From the NCBI RefSeq assembly GCF_041381155.1, contig NC_091134.1, positions 5,260,255 through 5,324,254 on the forward strand: 64,000 nucleotides of DNA, given 5' to 3'. The notes beneath the pieces were generated by a model, which was not told the origin of the DNA, did not search any database, and was given only the letters and a program-made list of their open reading frames with translations. This stretch comes from Argopecten irradians. Its lineage: Eukaryota; Mollusca; Bivalvia; Pectinida; Pectinidae. Positions 15,301 to 25,000 of the stretch are shown here, in pieces (position 1 is the first letter of the stretch; the number at the start of each line of letters is the position of its first letter). A program made the position numbers and the translations under genes.

Positions 15301-16179
15301 GAAGATTACAGAGAGAGCGACGCCCAACATCAAAGCAACTTAGTCAACCACAGTGTACCGTTATACAGCGCTTTTGACTAAATGACTAAATTACCTGTTC
15401 TATTCTGTTGCCTCCAGTTTTACTATGATATAGTCCATGGGTGTAGAGATCGTAAGTAATCGGAAGCCATGGAATATCGAGGATGGGGTTAGCTAAATAT
15501 TCCCCTTTCAAATTCACTCACTGCTCAGACGTTTCCAACCAAAATTATCTAAAATCCATTAGGTGTGAACAGAACCTACATACTTCACACTCTTTTGAAT
15601 TGATTTACTTCTTTTTTTTTCTAATTTAAAATAAGAAGCATTAAAAGACAAAATCATTGTTATTGTTAAATCAAAGTGTCATTCTGGGGGACAACAAATC
15701 CGAAGAGATCGCCCTGGGGTCGCATCCATACGAATCGAGGTCTGCAGCTCATAGTTTCAATCAGGATGTTTCTACGATATTTTCTTTTCCACTGTCACGA
15801 TTTTAATGGTAATCCCTGGAATATTAATGATGGACGACAGGGAGAGTTATGACTAATTGATAACTTATTGGAACAGTACAATCTGCTGGTAGCACAGCTG
15901 TGATGAAACAGTCAAAGTGACCTAGATGTAAAAAAAAATACAAGTTCGTTCGATGTTAGCTTGTGACATACTGTCCGACAACCCATCCCTCCTTTTTGAG
16001 AGAAGCTGCAGACACACCAATGCTGTTGGTGTGACAATGACAGCATTGACAACACATTCCAATTCATATAATGAACGATTTCCAATGTTATCCCCTCACC
16101 TGAGAAAATTATGTGCTTCCATACTTCTATTTTGATTGCTAGAGCAAACCACAGCGAATTTTATTGCAGCGTCGACCAT
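3201..16179 (-). CDS. SSU72: SSU72, RNA polymerase II CTD phosphatase (five exons, 194 aa)
   Basis: SSU72 removes phosphate from Ser5 and Ser7 of the RNA polymerase II C-terminal repeat. With symplekin it acts in transcription termination and mRNA 3'-end formation in the nucleus. Coding exons in order are 16100-16179, 14578-14721, 6233-6372, 3882-4000 and 3201-3302. All junctions are GT-AG and the phases agree. The joined product is 194 residues, the same length as the human protein. The N-terminus carries the CX5R phosphatase loop, VCSSNQNRS, with Cys12 and Arg18. The conserved segments KSFGTGSQVKLPGPAPDRPN and YTQNGILHMLDRN follow. DIQDNHEEAT places the general-acid Asp at 143, as in the human enzyme, and the C-terminus ends HTVIFY. 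The start is the only ATG just before the loop. The introns are filled with minisatellites. It lies head to head with WDR33. Confidence 0.97.
3460..3760. mobile_element. Degenerate copy of the 15175-15485 MITE family
   Basis: Shares ordered blocks with the element at 15175-15485: ATCACAGGCCTGCAAA, an ACAGAGAGAG block, and CTGTTGCCTCCAGTTTTA. The ends are diverged and no clean target-site duplication is visible. It lies in SSU72 intron 4. Its orientation relative to the other copy is the same. Confidence 0.6.
3882..4000 (-). CDS. SSU72: SSU72 exon 4 (general-acid segment)
   Basis: Encodes DLENRLKDQNEPVHIVN, the conserved LDIQDNHEEATIGAL with Asp143, and ICDLAGM. The acceptor is TTTACTCAG and the donor ATG|GTGAGT (phase 0). 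Confidence 0.93.
4040..4540. repeat. Tandem TCTCTAAATGTAACTCCA repeat
   Basis: Irregular copies of a short TCTCTAAATGTAACTCCACC block alternating with AGTATCCATA. A roughly 100-bp higher unit is duplicated almost exactly (about 4127-4222 and 4227-4322). It lies in SSU72 intron 3. Confidence 0.85.
4883..6228. repeat. 40-bp minisatellite, about 33 copies
   Basis: Regular 40-bp unit of GAGGAATAAGTACCGAGTTG followed by AGGGTTACTCTCGACTCTCA. Copies differ at a few positions (GGATTGCTC, GGAATGCTC, GGGTTGCTC). Larger blocks repeat within it, for example GTACGGAGTTGAGGAGTGC near 5519 and 6079. The right end abuts the SSU72 exon 3 donor. Confidence 0.97.
6233..6372 (-). CDS. SSU72: SSU72 exon 3
   Basis: Encodes YTQNGILHMLDRN, the basic segment RRIKPKPERF and ITCEERVYDQVID. 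The acceptor is CAAACAG and the donor G|GTAAGTCC. A 40-bp minisatellite begins within about ten bases of this donor on the intron side. Confidence 0.95.
6405..7254. other. SSU72 intron 2, unique part grading into degenerate repeat
   Basis: No gene is seen. From about 6890 there are scattered, diverged copies of the GTGGTAAATGTG motif, which becomes a regular 26-bp array further right. Confidence 0.5.
7255..8178. repeat. 26-bp minisatellite, left block
   Basis: About 35 copies of CTGCTGTGGTAAATGTGTTA plus TATCA, with a few 27-bp variants (TATTCCTTG). A block of about 104 bp carrying TGAAGTAAATGTGTTCTATC is repeated around 7651 and 7755. It lies in SSU72 intron 2. Confidence 0.95.
8179..8510. 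mobile_element. Insertion interrupting the 26-bp array, with a long hairpin
   Basis: About 330 bp unlike the array splits it in two. Its left half (about 8189-8310) folds back on itself: CCTTTCC, GGGAACTGTT, ACTATAATGTTGTATGGCGA and AGTATAGTCCC pair in order with the sequence up to GGAGGGAAAGG. The remainder (CGGGGGAATATACTTTGGTA and neighbours) is of unknown origin. No coding capacity is visible. It is probably a non-autonomous element, family not recognised. Confidence 0.55.
8511..8885. repeat. 26-bp minisatellite, middle block
   Basis: Continues the same unit family as the left block (CTGTAGTAAATGTGCTATAT and relatives) after the insertion. It is more diverged, with ATTCCTTGCTG spacer variants. 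Confidence 0.88.
9070..10885. repeat. 26-bp minisatellite, right block with higher-order repeats
   Basis: About 65 copies of a related unit, TTCTGGTTGTGGTAAATGTG plus ACATA. A 200-bp higher-order block is duplicated: the stretch starting TGCTATATTTTGGTTGTAAT occurs at 10026 and 10226. The clean 26-bp period near 10640-10830 leaves a 205-codon minus-strand open frame (SHLPQPEYVTF repeats) that is a by-product of the array. Confidence 0.95.
10886..14577. other. SSU72 intron 2 remainder; no gene seen
   Basis: AT-rich intronic sequence. Open frames up to 109 codons (13806-14135) have no recognisable domain, signal or homologous match that I can name, and no splice context. I treat them as chance. 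Confidence 0.55.
14578..14721 (-). CDS. SSU72: SSU72 exon 2
   Basis: Begins after a TTGATAG acceptor by completing Ser27, then KRGYRVKSFGTG and the LPGPAPDRPNIYDF core. It ends in the Leu75 codon at donor CT|GTATCC. The open frame runs a few codons into the intron, so the visible ORF is longer than the exon. Confidence 0.95.
15175..15485. mobile_element. Mutator-like MITE, 311 bp, 9-bp target duplication
   Basis: Terminal inverted repeats of about 62 bp start CATCCTCGATACTCCAGGGG on the left and match the right end in reverse complement (ending ATCGAGGATG). The element is flanked on both sides by the direct repeat GGGTTAGCT (15166-15174 and 15486-15494). Long inverted ends with a 9-bp duplication fit the Mutator/MULE group. 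No coding capacity. It lies in SSU72 intron 1. Confidence 0.85.
16100..16179 (-). CDS. SSU72: SSU72 exon 1 (start and catalytic loop)
   Basis: Encodes MVDAAIKFAVVCSSNQNRSM and continues to FL plus two bases of a Ser codon. It contains the P-loop Cys12 and Arg18. The donor is AG|GTGAGG (phase 2). It is too short and split to appear as a long open frame, and was found by matching the family N-terminus. Confidence 0.93.
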
Positions 16180-16740
16180 TTTGAAAATTATCATACGGCC
16201 TGATTATGGAAATATTTGTTTAATTAACGCCACTGAAACGTAAACTATACAGGTAACTACGCAGGCTTCATATCAAAATGTAAATATGCACGATTAATGC
16301 AGATTGAATATTAGTAAATATGTAATGAAAGTATACTGCCACAATTGTAAACTTCCGGTTAGCTAGACCAAAGATGTAAATATAATTTACAATCCCCTAA
16401 AACTAACGGAAAGCAAAGCATTTTTAATTCTTTTTGGTATATGTAGACTAGTTTTTTTAAGTTGAAGAATTCCATGAAAAATAAAAATGATATTTGGTAG
16501 ACCAGTCTTTCGATATTTATTTCTTTATTGCAAATTGCTAAAGAATCACAATTGTTTCGTTACGGGTTTGAACATTCGTAAGATTATATATTACAACAGA
16601 GTCCGCCATTTTAAGTCAACATGCGACTCGAGTTCAATTAAATTTTGATTGTTAGTTAACATCTGATGAAAGATTGACACCATTTTATAATGTCATTGTT
16701 GATGTTCAACAAAACTTAAACGCCTGATATAGGCTTTGGT
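16180..16740. promoter_or_regulatory. Candidate bidirectional promoter, SSU72/WDR33
   Basis: Interval between the SSU72 start codon and a likely WDR33 5' noncoding exon. A YY1-like GCCATTTTA lies at 16605-16613 on the plus strand. The reverse-strand counterpart, AAAATGGTC, sits at the SSU72 start codon. A GTAAGA donor at 16739 could end a WDR33 noncoding exon, since the first coding exon has an acceptor only 16 bases before its ATG. The transcription starts themselves cannot be read from sequence. Confidence 0.45.
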
Positions 16741-17369
16741 AAGAAATCGACCGTTTTAACTCTTGTTTTCAGAAGCATGTATGGCTAAAGATGCAGCTCG
16801 CATCAACACAAAATTAGAAATTTACAGGTCGACGAAATCAGTTCATATGTTGGGCCCAGTAATTCAGATCTGGGCTAAACTAAGGCAATTTTGCCAGTGT
16901 CTTCCATTTTTTGAAGTTTTTGAAAATCATTTAAATAACAATAGAGAATGCCCGAACAAAATGTCGAAAAGATTTTAAAATCAATCTGAAACACAGTTGA
17001 CCTACCTGTTCATTGTTAATATGATTTACATTCATTTATGACAACCATCTCATGACACAAGGATTGTTTTAAGTGAAAAATTATGTTTTTCAAATTTTAT
17101 CGGATTGATCCCAAGGCCACTACAACCAAAATGAGATCGAAATTATGATGCATATGCAACATCAACAAATCGTTGCATGGTAATAAGGTGGAATCTAGAT
17201 TTAGGCTTAAAAGACAATCGTAATAAGGATAAAATACACTAACAGTTTTTAAAGATTAAAACTGACTGTCATTGTTACTTCAGCATTAATAAACATTGTT
17301 CAGAGATTAAACATGTTTTCAACAGGTAATGTCTATTCAATCTGATGAACATTGAAGATGTCAAAATTA

Positions 17370-17771
17370 TAGTGTTGTATAATCGGCTAAAAATGATGAT
17401 CTTTGGTTGGAATCGGAAGACTCATCCGATCCGATAATCGCACAAAATGATCGGTTCAATTTTCTATTCAAATTGCCTATAATCTATATATTAAAAGCTT
17501 GTTTTGCCCTCTCTGTTATGAGCAGTGGATAGAATGTTGAAAACAAAAATTTCTGGCCTGTTTTTGACTGTATTTGGTGAAAATTATTGACATGGAGGAA
17601 TGTTGGGGAGTTTTCAGTGTATTTTAGGTTTTTAATAGAAAAATATTTGATTCCCAAGGAGTTTAATTTTTTTTCCCTATGATCGATTATGACATTTTCA
17701 ATCGATCATCGGATCGGTTGAGGGTCATCTAGCCAGTTAATCGATTATTGCTGATCATCAATACAACACTA
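17370..17771. mobile_element. hAT-like MITE, 402 bp, 8-bp target duplication
   Basis: The ends TAGTGTTGTAT and ATACAACACTA are inverted copies. Both flanks carry CAAAATTA (17362-17369 and 17772-17779), a perfect 8-bp duplication typical of hAT elements. The interior is rich in inverted ATCGGATCGGTT motifs. No coding capacity. It lies in the 5' intron of WDR33. Confidence 0.83.
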
Positions 17772-17870
17772 CAAAATTAAGCTAATCATGTATAAGTTGT
17801 GTCCGAGGTAACATATTCTCTCTGTTGTCATGACACTGAGGGAAACTAAAGCTTCTTTTCAATATTTGTA

Positions 17871-18205
17871 AAGGCCCACTACCTTTCAGAAACAAAAAGA
17901 TAAAGTAGCCTAAGATGAGGTTGCAACACCAAACAAATGCAAGATTTCCTGGGTAAACTATATTCACAGTGAAGATTCATTTTGCTGTTCTGCCGTATGA
18001 CGCAGTGGTAGTCAACTAGTGCTCAGTAATTAGGATGACAGCAGGAAACTTAACATAACATTTATTTAAATTTAATTGTTCAGAAGGTGATGACAGGTAT
18101 AGTATTAATGGTAATCTAATAACTTTAGCGACTATCAAAATTATCAATTTCATTTTACATTCTAATTTTAAAAATTAAAAGCGGTTTCAGAAAGTAGTGG
18201 GCCTT
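17871..18205. mobile_element. MITE with AAGGCCCACTAC ends and TA duplication
   Basis: The left end AAGGCCCACTACCTTTC is mirrored by the right end GAAAGTAGTGGGCCTT, and TA flanks both sides. The TA duplication fits Tc1/mariner-type non-autonomous elements. No open frame of note. It lies in the 5' intron of WDR33. Confidence 0.72.
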
Positions 18206-18315
18206 TAAAGTTTTCTCCATTACAGAAACTTTATGTATTATTCCTTAAAAAACTATGACAATAACAAGGACTTCCTAATTTTTAAGGGGATCCAGTGGAA
18301 ACATTAATTACTGAG

Positions 18316-18410
18316 TCAATCTTAATAATATATATCTATCAATCTTATCAATCTTAATAATATATATCTATCAATCTTATCAATCTTAATAATATATATC
18401 TATCACTCTT
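18316..18410. repeat. Short tandem repeat, about 36 bp x 3
   Basis: Near-identical copies of CAATCTTAATAATATATATC followed by TATCAATCTTAT. Confidence 0.85.
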
Positions 18411-18835
18411 AGTCTTATATTTTATATACCACAAACATATATTTATACATTTGTATTACAATAACACATGATTGGAACACATGATTTAAATACACTGTAT
18501 TCTGATAATGACTGGCTGAAAAAAAAGCAACATTACAATTTACATGTTTGGATGTCAGCTTGTGATTGGAAGTTAAACTGAAAGAATGTATTCTTGTTAA
18601 AATCTTGATTCTGTTTACTTTCTGATTCAATCACATGAACAAATTTATATGGAATTCGAATGTTCCATAGTTTTAATTTGAAACCTGAATCCACTATAAA
18701 ACATTGAAATAAAGTTATGAAATGATAAAACTCCAGTATCTAACATTGAATGATCAATGTTCTCATTGTATTCTTGAAGTTTTTTATACCTATGATTTTC
18801 AATCCATTTCTTTTACAGATCACAAAAATCTAAAA

Positions 18836-19060
18836 ATGGAAGGAGGAGTAGCAACTCTGCAAATGGAGCCTCCGAGGTATGGAGCTCAAAGGATGGGGCG
18901 AGGATATGGAAGGGGAGGTTTTGGCCGTGGGGCTGGTCAGCCAGGGGGAGGCGACTCTGGAGTAGGGGGACAGGCTGTCATGTTCGATGGAAAACGCATG
19001 CGGAAAGCAGTCCATAGAAAAACTATAGATTACAACTCTGCTGTGATTAACTATTTACAG
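18836..19060 (+). CDS. WDR33: WDR33 coding exon 1
   Basis: Encodes a leader with [15 protein letters not shown], then [19 protein letters not shown], the conserved motif that contacts AAUAAA in the human complex. The acceptor TTTTACAG ends at 18819 and the donor is CAG|GTATTA. Phase 0. Confidence 0.93.
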
Positions 19061-22000
19061 GTATTAATTCATAGGAAGATTTTTTATTTTTTCTTGTACG
19101 GTGTTTATTCAACTTTCGAAACAACTTTCAATATTGTGAATCTGTAGTGAGTTTGTTGCCAGTTTGATGTATTGTCTGTTTTCAGTCAATTTTTACCAAA
19201 TAAATCCTCTTTCGCGTTATGTTGTAAATAGAATTTGCTGTACCCATTGTTATTACAAGATAATCTGAAATTGATTTCTCTGTGTCTGACAGGATAGGAT
19301 CTGGCAGCGGGACCACAGGGATAGACGAGCACTACAGCCAGAATCTCTGTATCAGATCGAGGTAAACTATAAAATAGATTTGTACATGGTTATGTAACTT
19401 AGACAGACATACTAACATACAACTAGATTTGACAGCTCAGCTAAATACATTGTATAAAGGATTGCTTGAGTGCTGTTAGACATCCATAGTATTTCACGAG
19501 GTTTGTGATGTTCCTGTTTACAAAACAAACCCCGTTTTGGATGTTGGAATATCACTGTCACCTTTCCAGTGTGTCAAAGGGTATGAGTTGAAATGATTTT
19601 CAAATGTCATTGCCAACTACCAAGGCAATTAATTTATATACAACATGAAAGTTAAAATAACAATTCATCATCAAAGGGGACCATACATGTAAGGTCATTG
19701 ATCTACAATGTATACTGTGTAAAATTGATTATATGAAACCTTTCAAAAAAAGTAAAAACTAGGTTTTAGGATGTTTTGAATATTAAGCACAATAATCTGA
19801 ATAATATTTTAATTTATTTATATGCTACTGTTTCATCTTATTACATACATCTTATCAAGATCACTAGATTTTACGTAAAGCTAAAATACATAAGTTTACA
19901 TGAGTTTACATGGTACATTTATGTTTTGTAGATTAGGTACCAGTAATTGATGATTGGTCATCTGTCTTCTATCAATTTAACAAACCAATTCCCATTAATA
20001 TGTACAAGTGTACAAACTTATAAAATGTAAACATGACTTGTCTTTCAGCTGACACCACCCTTGCATATGAAAGACAATCCCATGAACTGTGTAACAACCA
20101 AATTCATCCGCACATCCACAAATAAGTTCAGATGTCCTATATTTTGTTTAGCAGTGAGTAGTCATCAACACTCTTTTTATTTATCGTTCATATATACTGA
20201 TATGAAATGTATCTTGTTTTATTTATCATTTTCTTCCATACTGCTTTCCATTGAAAATTTTCTTTTATCTTGTGATTCATTTTTAAAAAAACTTTATACT
20301 GGACAGTTTGCCTGCAATTAAGGTTTTAAAATGAAAACTAGCCTTTATTAATACTTAAGATTATTTTCATCTTTATGAAAATTTAGTTTTGAATCTTAGA
20401 TTCGTTCTGTTGGTAAAACTGTTTGTAATTGTTTCGCACAGTGGACACCTGAAGGACGACGATTGGTAACAGGAGCATCGAGTGGAGAATTTACTTTGTG
20501 GAATGGTCTGACATTTAACTTTGAAACTATTCTACAGGTAACAATATAGATATCTAACAGATATATTTTATTGAATTAGGATAATAACTGAGAGCTGGTA
20601 AAATTCTGAGTTAGAATCTATGTTATGTTTTATTATCAAAGTCTAAAAGAATAGTGTCATGTTATTAAATGCATTTAATATTTACTAAAAGTTAGTTAGA
20701 GCATCTGGTAAAAAGTTCTTGTCCAAAATAAGACAATAATCTACAACATTAGGATTATTATTTCATATTGAATATTGCTTGTTAGAGATAGACTGTTTGT
20801 CTTCATTTAGTCATGCTAAATAAGTTCTGTGATAGAAAAAACTTAAATTAATAGTGTGTTTGACTCGACGGAGGATCTGAGGTCCATTGTTTGTATCTCA
20901 TTATATTCAAGTTTGACTGAAGATTGTAAGTTTTAAGTGTACTTAATTATAGTAACAAACTTGTTAGATTTATCTTTCTGTTCTTGGGCAAGACGATGAC
21001 TTTACTACAGTAAAACTCAATTTAGTCGAACACAGTTGAATCAAATACATCGGATGAGTCAAATGTTTCAATAGGTCTCGATTTTTATCCTCCACTTTCT
21101 CCGAAACGGGGGATATTAATTTGGGTTTGTCGGTCTGTCCGTCTGTCTGTGATGCTTCGTTTCCATGCAATAACTGTTACAAATGTAAACCAATTTTCTT
21201 CAAACTTGGTGACAAGGTTAAATGCCTTAAGGGCGGAGTTATGGCCCTTTGAATTACTAAAAACATCATTTTCTGCCATTTCCGTGCAATAAGTGTAACA
21301 AGTGAAAACCAATTTTCTTTTAACTTAATAACAATGCTAAATGCTGTAATGACTCGGCCAAGTTTGATCGTGACTTTCAACAGACCTTATTTAGGGAAGT
21401 AATTGCCCTTTGCTAAAGTACAATAACTGTAATAAATATCAACCGATTTTCTTCAAACTTGGTAATAAGGTTGAATACCATAAGTGCCTGGCCAGGTTTG
21501 ATCAACTCTTTTAACGGATGTTACATGTATTTATTAGAGTAATGGCCCTTTAATTTGAATACTACAAATATCATTTTATGCAGTTTCTGTGTAATAACTA
21601 ACAAATATTAAAAATAATATTGTTAAAACTTGGTAACAAAGTTAAATGCCTTAAGGGCTTAGCCAAGTTCGATTGTCACTTTTGGCAGATCTTAATTAGC
21701 AGAGTTATGGTCCTTTGATTTAATAAAAAGAAAAAAAATAATTCTGCCACTTACGTACAATAACTGTTATAAATATTAACCAATTTTCTTCAAACTTGGT
21801 AACACAGTTAAATGTCTTAAGAGCTCAGTCAAGTTTGATCCCCACCTGCGAGTGACCTTATTTAGCAGAGTTATGGCCCTTTCATTTAATAATAAAAAAA
21901 AAAGGTCATTTTCTGCCATTTCCCTGCAATAATTATTAACCAATTTTCTTCAAACTTGGTAAGAAGGTCCAATACCTTAAGGGCTTGACCAAGTTCGATT

Positions 22001-25000
22001 GCTACTATTGGCAGACATCATGTAGTGGAGTTATGGCCCTTTGATGTACTAAAAAAACCCATCATTTTCTGCCATTCCCTGTGCAATAATTGTAACAATT
22101 GTAAACCAATTTTTAGCTCACCTGGCCCAAAGGGCCGGTGAGCTTATGTCATAGCGGTGTCCGTCCGTCCATCCGTCTGTCCGTCAACATTTCGTTTAAA
22201 TCGCTACTAGTCATAGAGTTCTGCATGGATTGTAACCAAATTTGGCCACAAACATCCTTGGAATAAGGGGAATAGAACTTGTATAAATTTTGGCTCTGAC
22301 TCCCCAGGGGGCAGGAGGGGCCAATAGGGGAAAGAGAAGTAAATCCTATAAATCGCTACTTGTCCTAGAGTTCTGCATGGATTGTAACCAAATTTGACCA
22401 CAAACATTCTTGGGGGAAGGGGAACAGAACTTGTATAAATATTGGCACTGACCTCCCTGGGGGCAGGAGGGGTGGGGCCCAATAGGGGAATTAAAGGTAA
22501 ATCCTATTAAATCGCTACTTGTCCTAGAGTTCTGCATAGGGATTGTGACCAAATTTGGCCACAAACATCCTTGGCAATGGGGGAAGAGGGAATAGAACTT
22601 GTATAAATTTTGGCTCTGATCCCATGGGGGCAGGAGAGACAGGGCCAATAGGGGAATTAGAGGTAAATATTCAAATTCCTTCAGAAAAGAATCAATGAAC
22701 CTATATCCAGAACATTACTTGGCATTTCAAACCAGGTGAGCGATGCAGGCCCTTTGGGCCTCTTGTCTTAAAAGTTAGTATTGAAATTTAATGCCTTAAG
22801 AGTTCAGCCAAGTTCAATAGTCACTTTCAGCGGACATTATTTTACACATCTTATTTCCGATTAGATTTAAACATAAACTCAATAATGTTTACCTACAATA
22901 TGTCCTGAAAGCGGGGGATGGAAATTCCACAAATTTGCTTGTTTTTCCGTCTTTGTATTACACATCTTATTTCCGAATAAGTTTTAAACCCAACCTCAAT
23001 AATGTTTACCTACAATATGTCCTGAAAGCGGGGGATGGAAAATCCACAAATTTACTTGTTTTTCCTACTTTGTATTACCAAGTAAATAAAGCACGGATGA
23101 ATCAAACACGGTTGAATTGATTACATTTTGCGGTCCTTTCCTTCTAAAATATACCAAAATTTCCTTTTTTGTGTCGAAAATTCCGGCATCACACTGTCTC
23201 AGGTAACAGTTAAGTCTATGTCTGATTAACCGAAACATGACTAATCAACTGTAATGTTTGATTAAAAAATGTTCCCGATATATATTTATTGCCTATCAAT
23301 ATGTGTATAAAACGTCAACCTGGAAAAAGTCGGTTCAGTCACTTGAGTCAGTACAACTTGGATATCAATGTCTTCGTTAACAGTAAAACATGGTTGAGTC
23401 AAACCATCGGATAAGTCAAATATTTTTCCTGCTCCAGCTGACTTCGACTTATGCGTGTTTTACTGTACTTTGGATTATTACCATTTGGCAACTTTGTTTT
23501 ACAGTGATGTTTGGGGGTTGGTTTTTTTGCGGCATCCTATCAACAATGATTTAAGGACACTTCAGGTTTAGGAGATGGAGAAATGTTAGAGTACCAAAAG
23601 AAGAAAAAACAATGGCCTATATTCCATGCCTTCTTACTGCTCCACTTTAATTTTAAAGACGTCTTAGTTGGTGAATGGATAGTAGGTTGTATATTTGAGT
23701 CAACAGCCGATTCATGGGAGTTCTGTTCATTAAAGGATGTGTTGGGTTCAGAAGGCAGAGAAAAGCTAAAATGCTGGAGAAAAAAACATTGGCCTGCTGT
23801 CCAAATATTAATATATTAAGATACCTTCAATATCCAACTTGGCCACAGTAGTGTTTACCTTAAAACGGACAGTTCATAGCGTCCTACCAAAATCAGAACC
23901 CACATTTACCAGAGATGGGGTCAAGTATCCAAGTATCAGAAACCTGTATAGTTACTGAGGTGGACATCAGATTTTTAAGGAGGATTGATTGAACGATCAC
24001 CAGAATGTGAATCTTTGAGTTATAGTTATATCCTCATAAAAAATAGTGTAGAGTGAAAAAAGGAGCAATTCTCCTTAGAAAGAGTGATAATTTAGATCAA
24101 TATCAGCTAAGACAAATATGTAATATGTTGTTCTAATCACAGGCCCATGACACATCTGTACGAGCTATGCAGTGGAGCCACAACGACCAGTGGATGGTAA
24201 CAGCGGACCACTCAGGCTTTATCAAGTACTGGCAGACCAACATGAATAACGTGAAGATGTACCAGGGCCACAAGGAGCCGGTGCGCGGGATAAGGTGGGC
24301 TTCTGTGCAGGACTGTATTGTTTACTTGACCCTCCTTTGGGTCGCAGCCAGAAATCTAGCTATTCCATGTCTGTGTGCTCGTCTTAATAGTTACTTAAAT
24401 ACTTATTTCAAAATTCACAAGTTAGCATTGCCATATTTAGATAAAAAGTTAACATCATATAGTTATATTTTATTACTGCTTTTAAGATATATTCCCAAAA
24501 GTCAGAAGTTGATACAGATAGATAAGAGTAAAGATTTAAAAGGTCATGGCTTGTTTTTTCAAATTTCAAACACAAATTACTTAAAAATTCTTTCAGGTAT
24601 AATGCCGCCAATAATAAAAACTGAAAAATTATCAAATAAAGTCCTATTTTGTTTACAATTCGGTTTTGGCCAGCTTTTCAGCTTTTATCAAGAACAAATA
24701 TTTTGATTTTTTTACATGGCAAAGTTGTTTAGATATATAATTTTTTTTAGATGCGTGCTTTACTGTTTTACTTAGAAAGAAAGAAATGTATCAATAAGAT
24801 ATATGGTATATTAGGTTTGAGTTAATATTCTATTAGATTTTGTGAACATATAGGCTGGGAGGATTATATGGATTGTCACTGCGGCTTAATTCTGTTAAAT
24901 CATTGGGTTTCTAGCTGACTTAATGTGATATTTCTATGGAACATTTCACTATCACAAAGACTTTCTGATAAACGCCTACTTCGGCATTAGACAATATTCT

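Larger units (their letters stand above)
21008..23465. mobile_element. Pogo/Tigger-like non-autonomous element carrying nested repeats
   Basis: The ends CAGTAAAACTC and its inverted form GTGTTTTACTG are each flanked by TA. Subterminal motifs of the type GTTGAATCAAA and CATCGGATGAGTCAAA repeat near both ends. CAGTAAAAC ends with a TA duplication fit the Tc1/mariner superfamily, pogo branch. No transposase is visible. Other repeats occupy most of the interior. Confidence 0.68.

Noticed and set aside
23583-23819. 78-codon open frame in a WDR33 intron
   Set aside because: No recognisable family and no splice sites fitting WDR33 phases.
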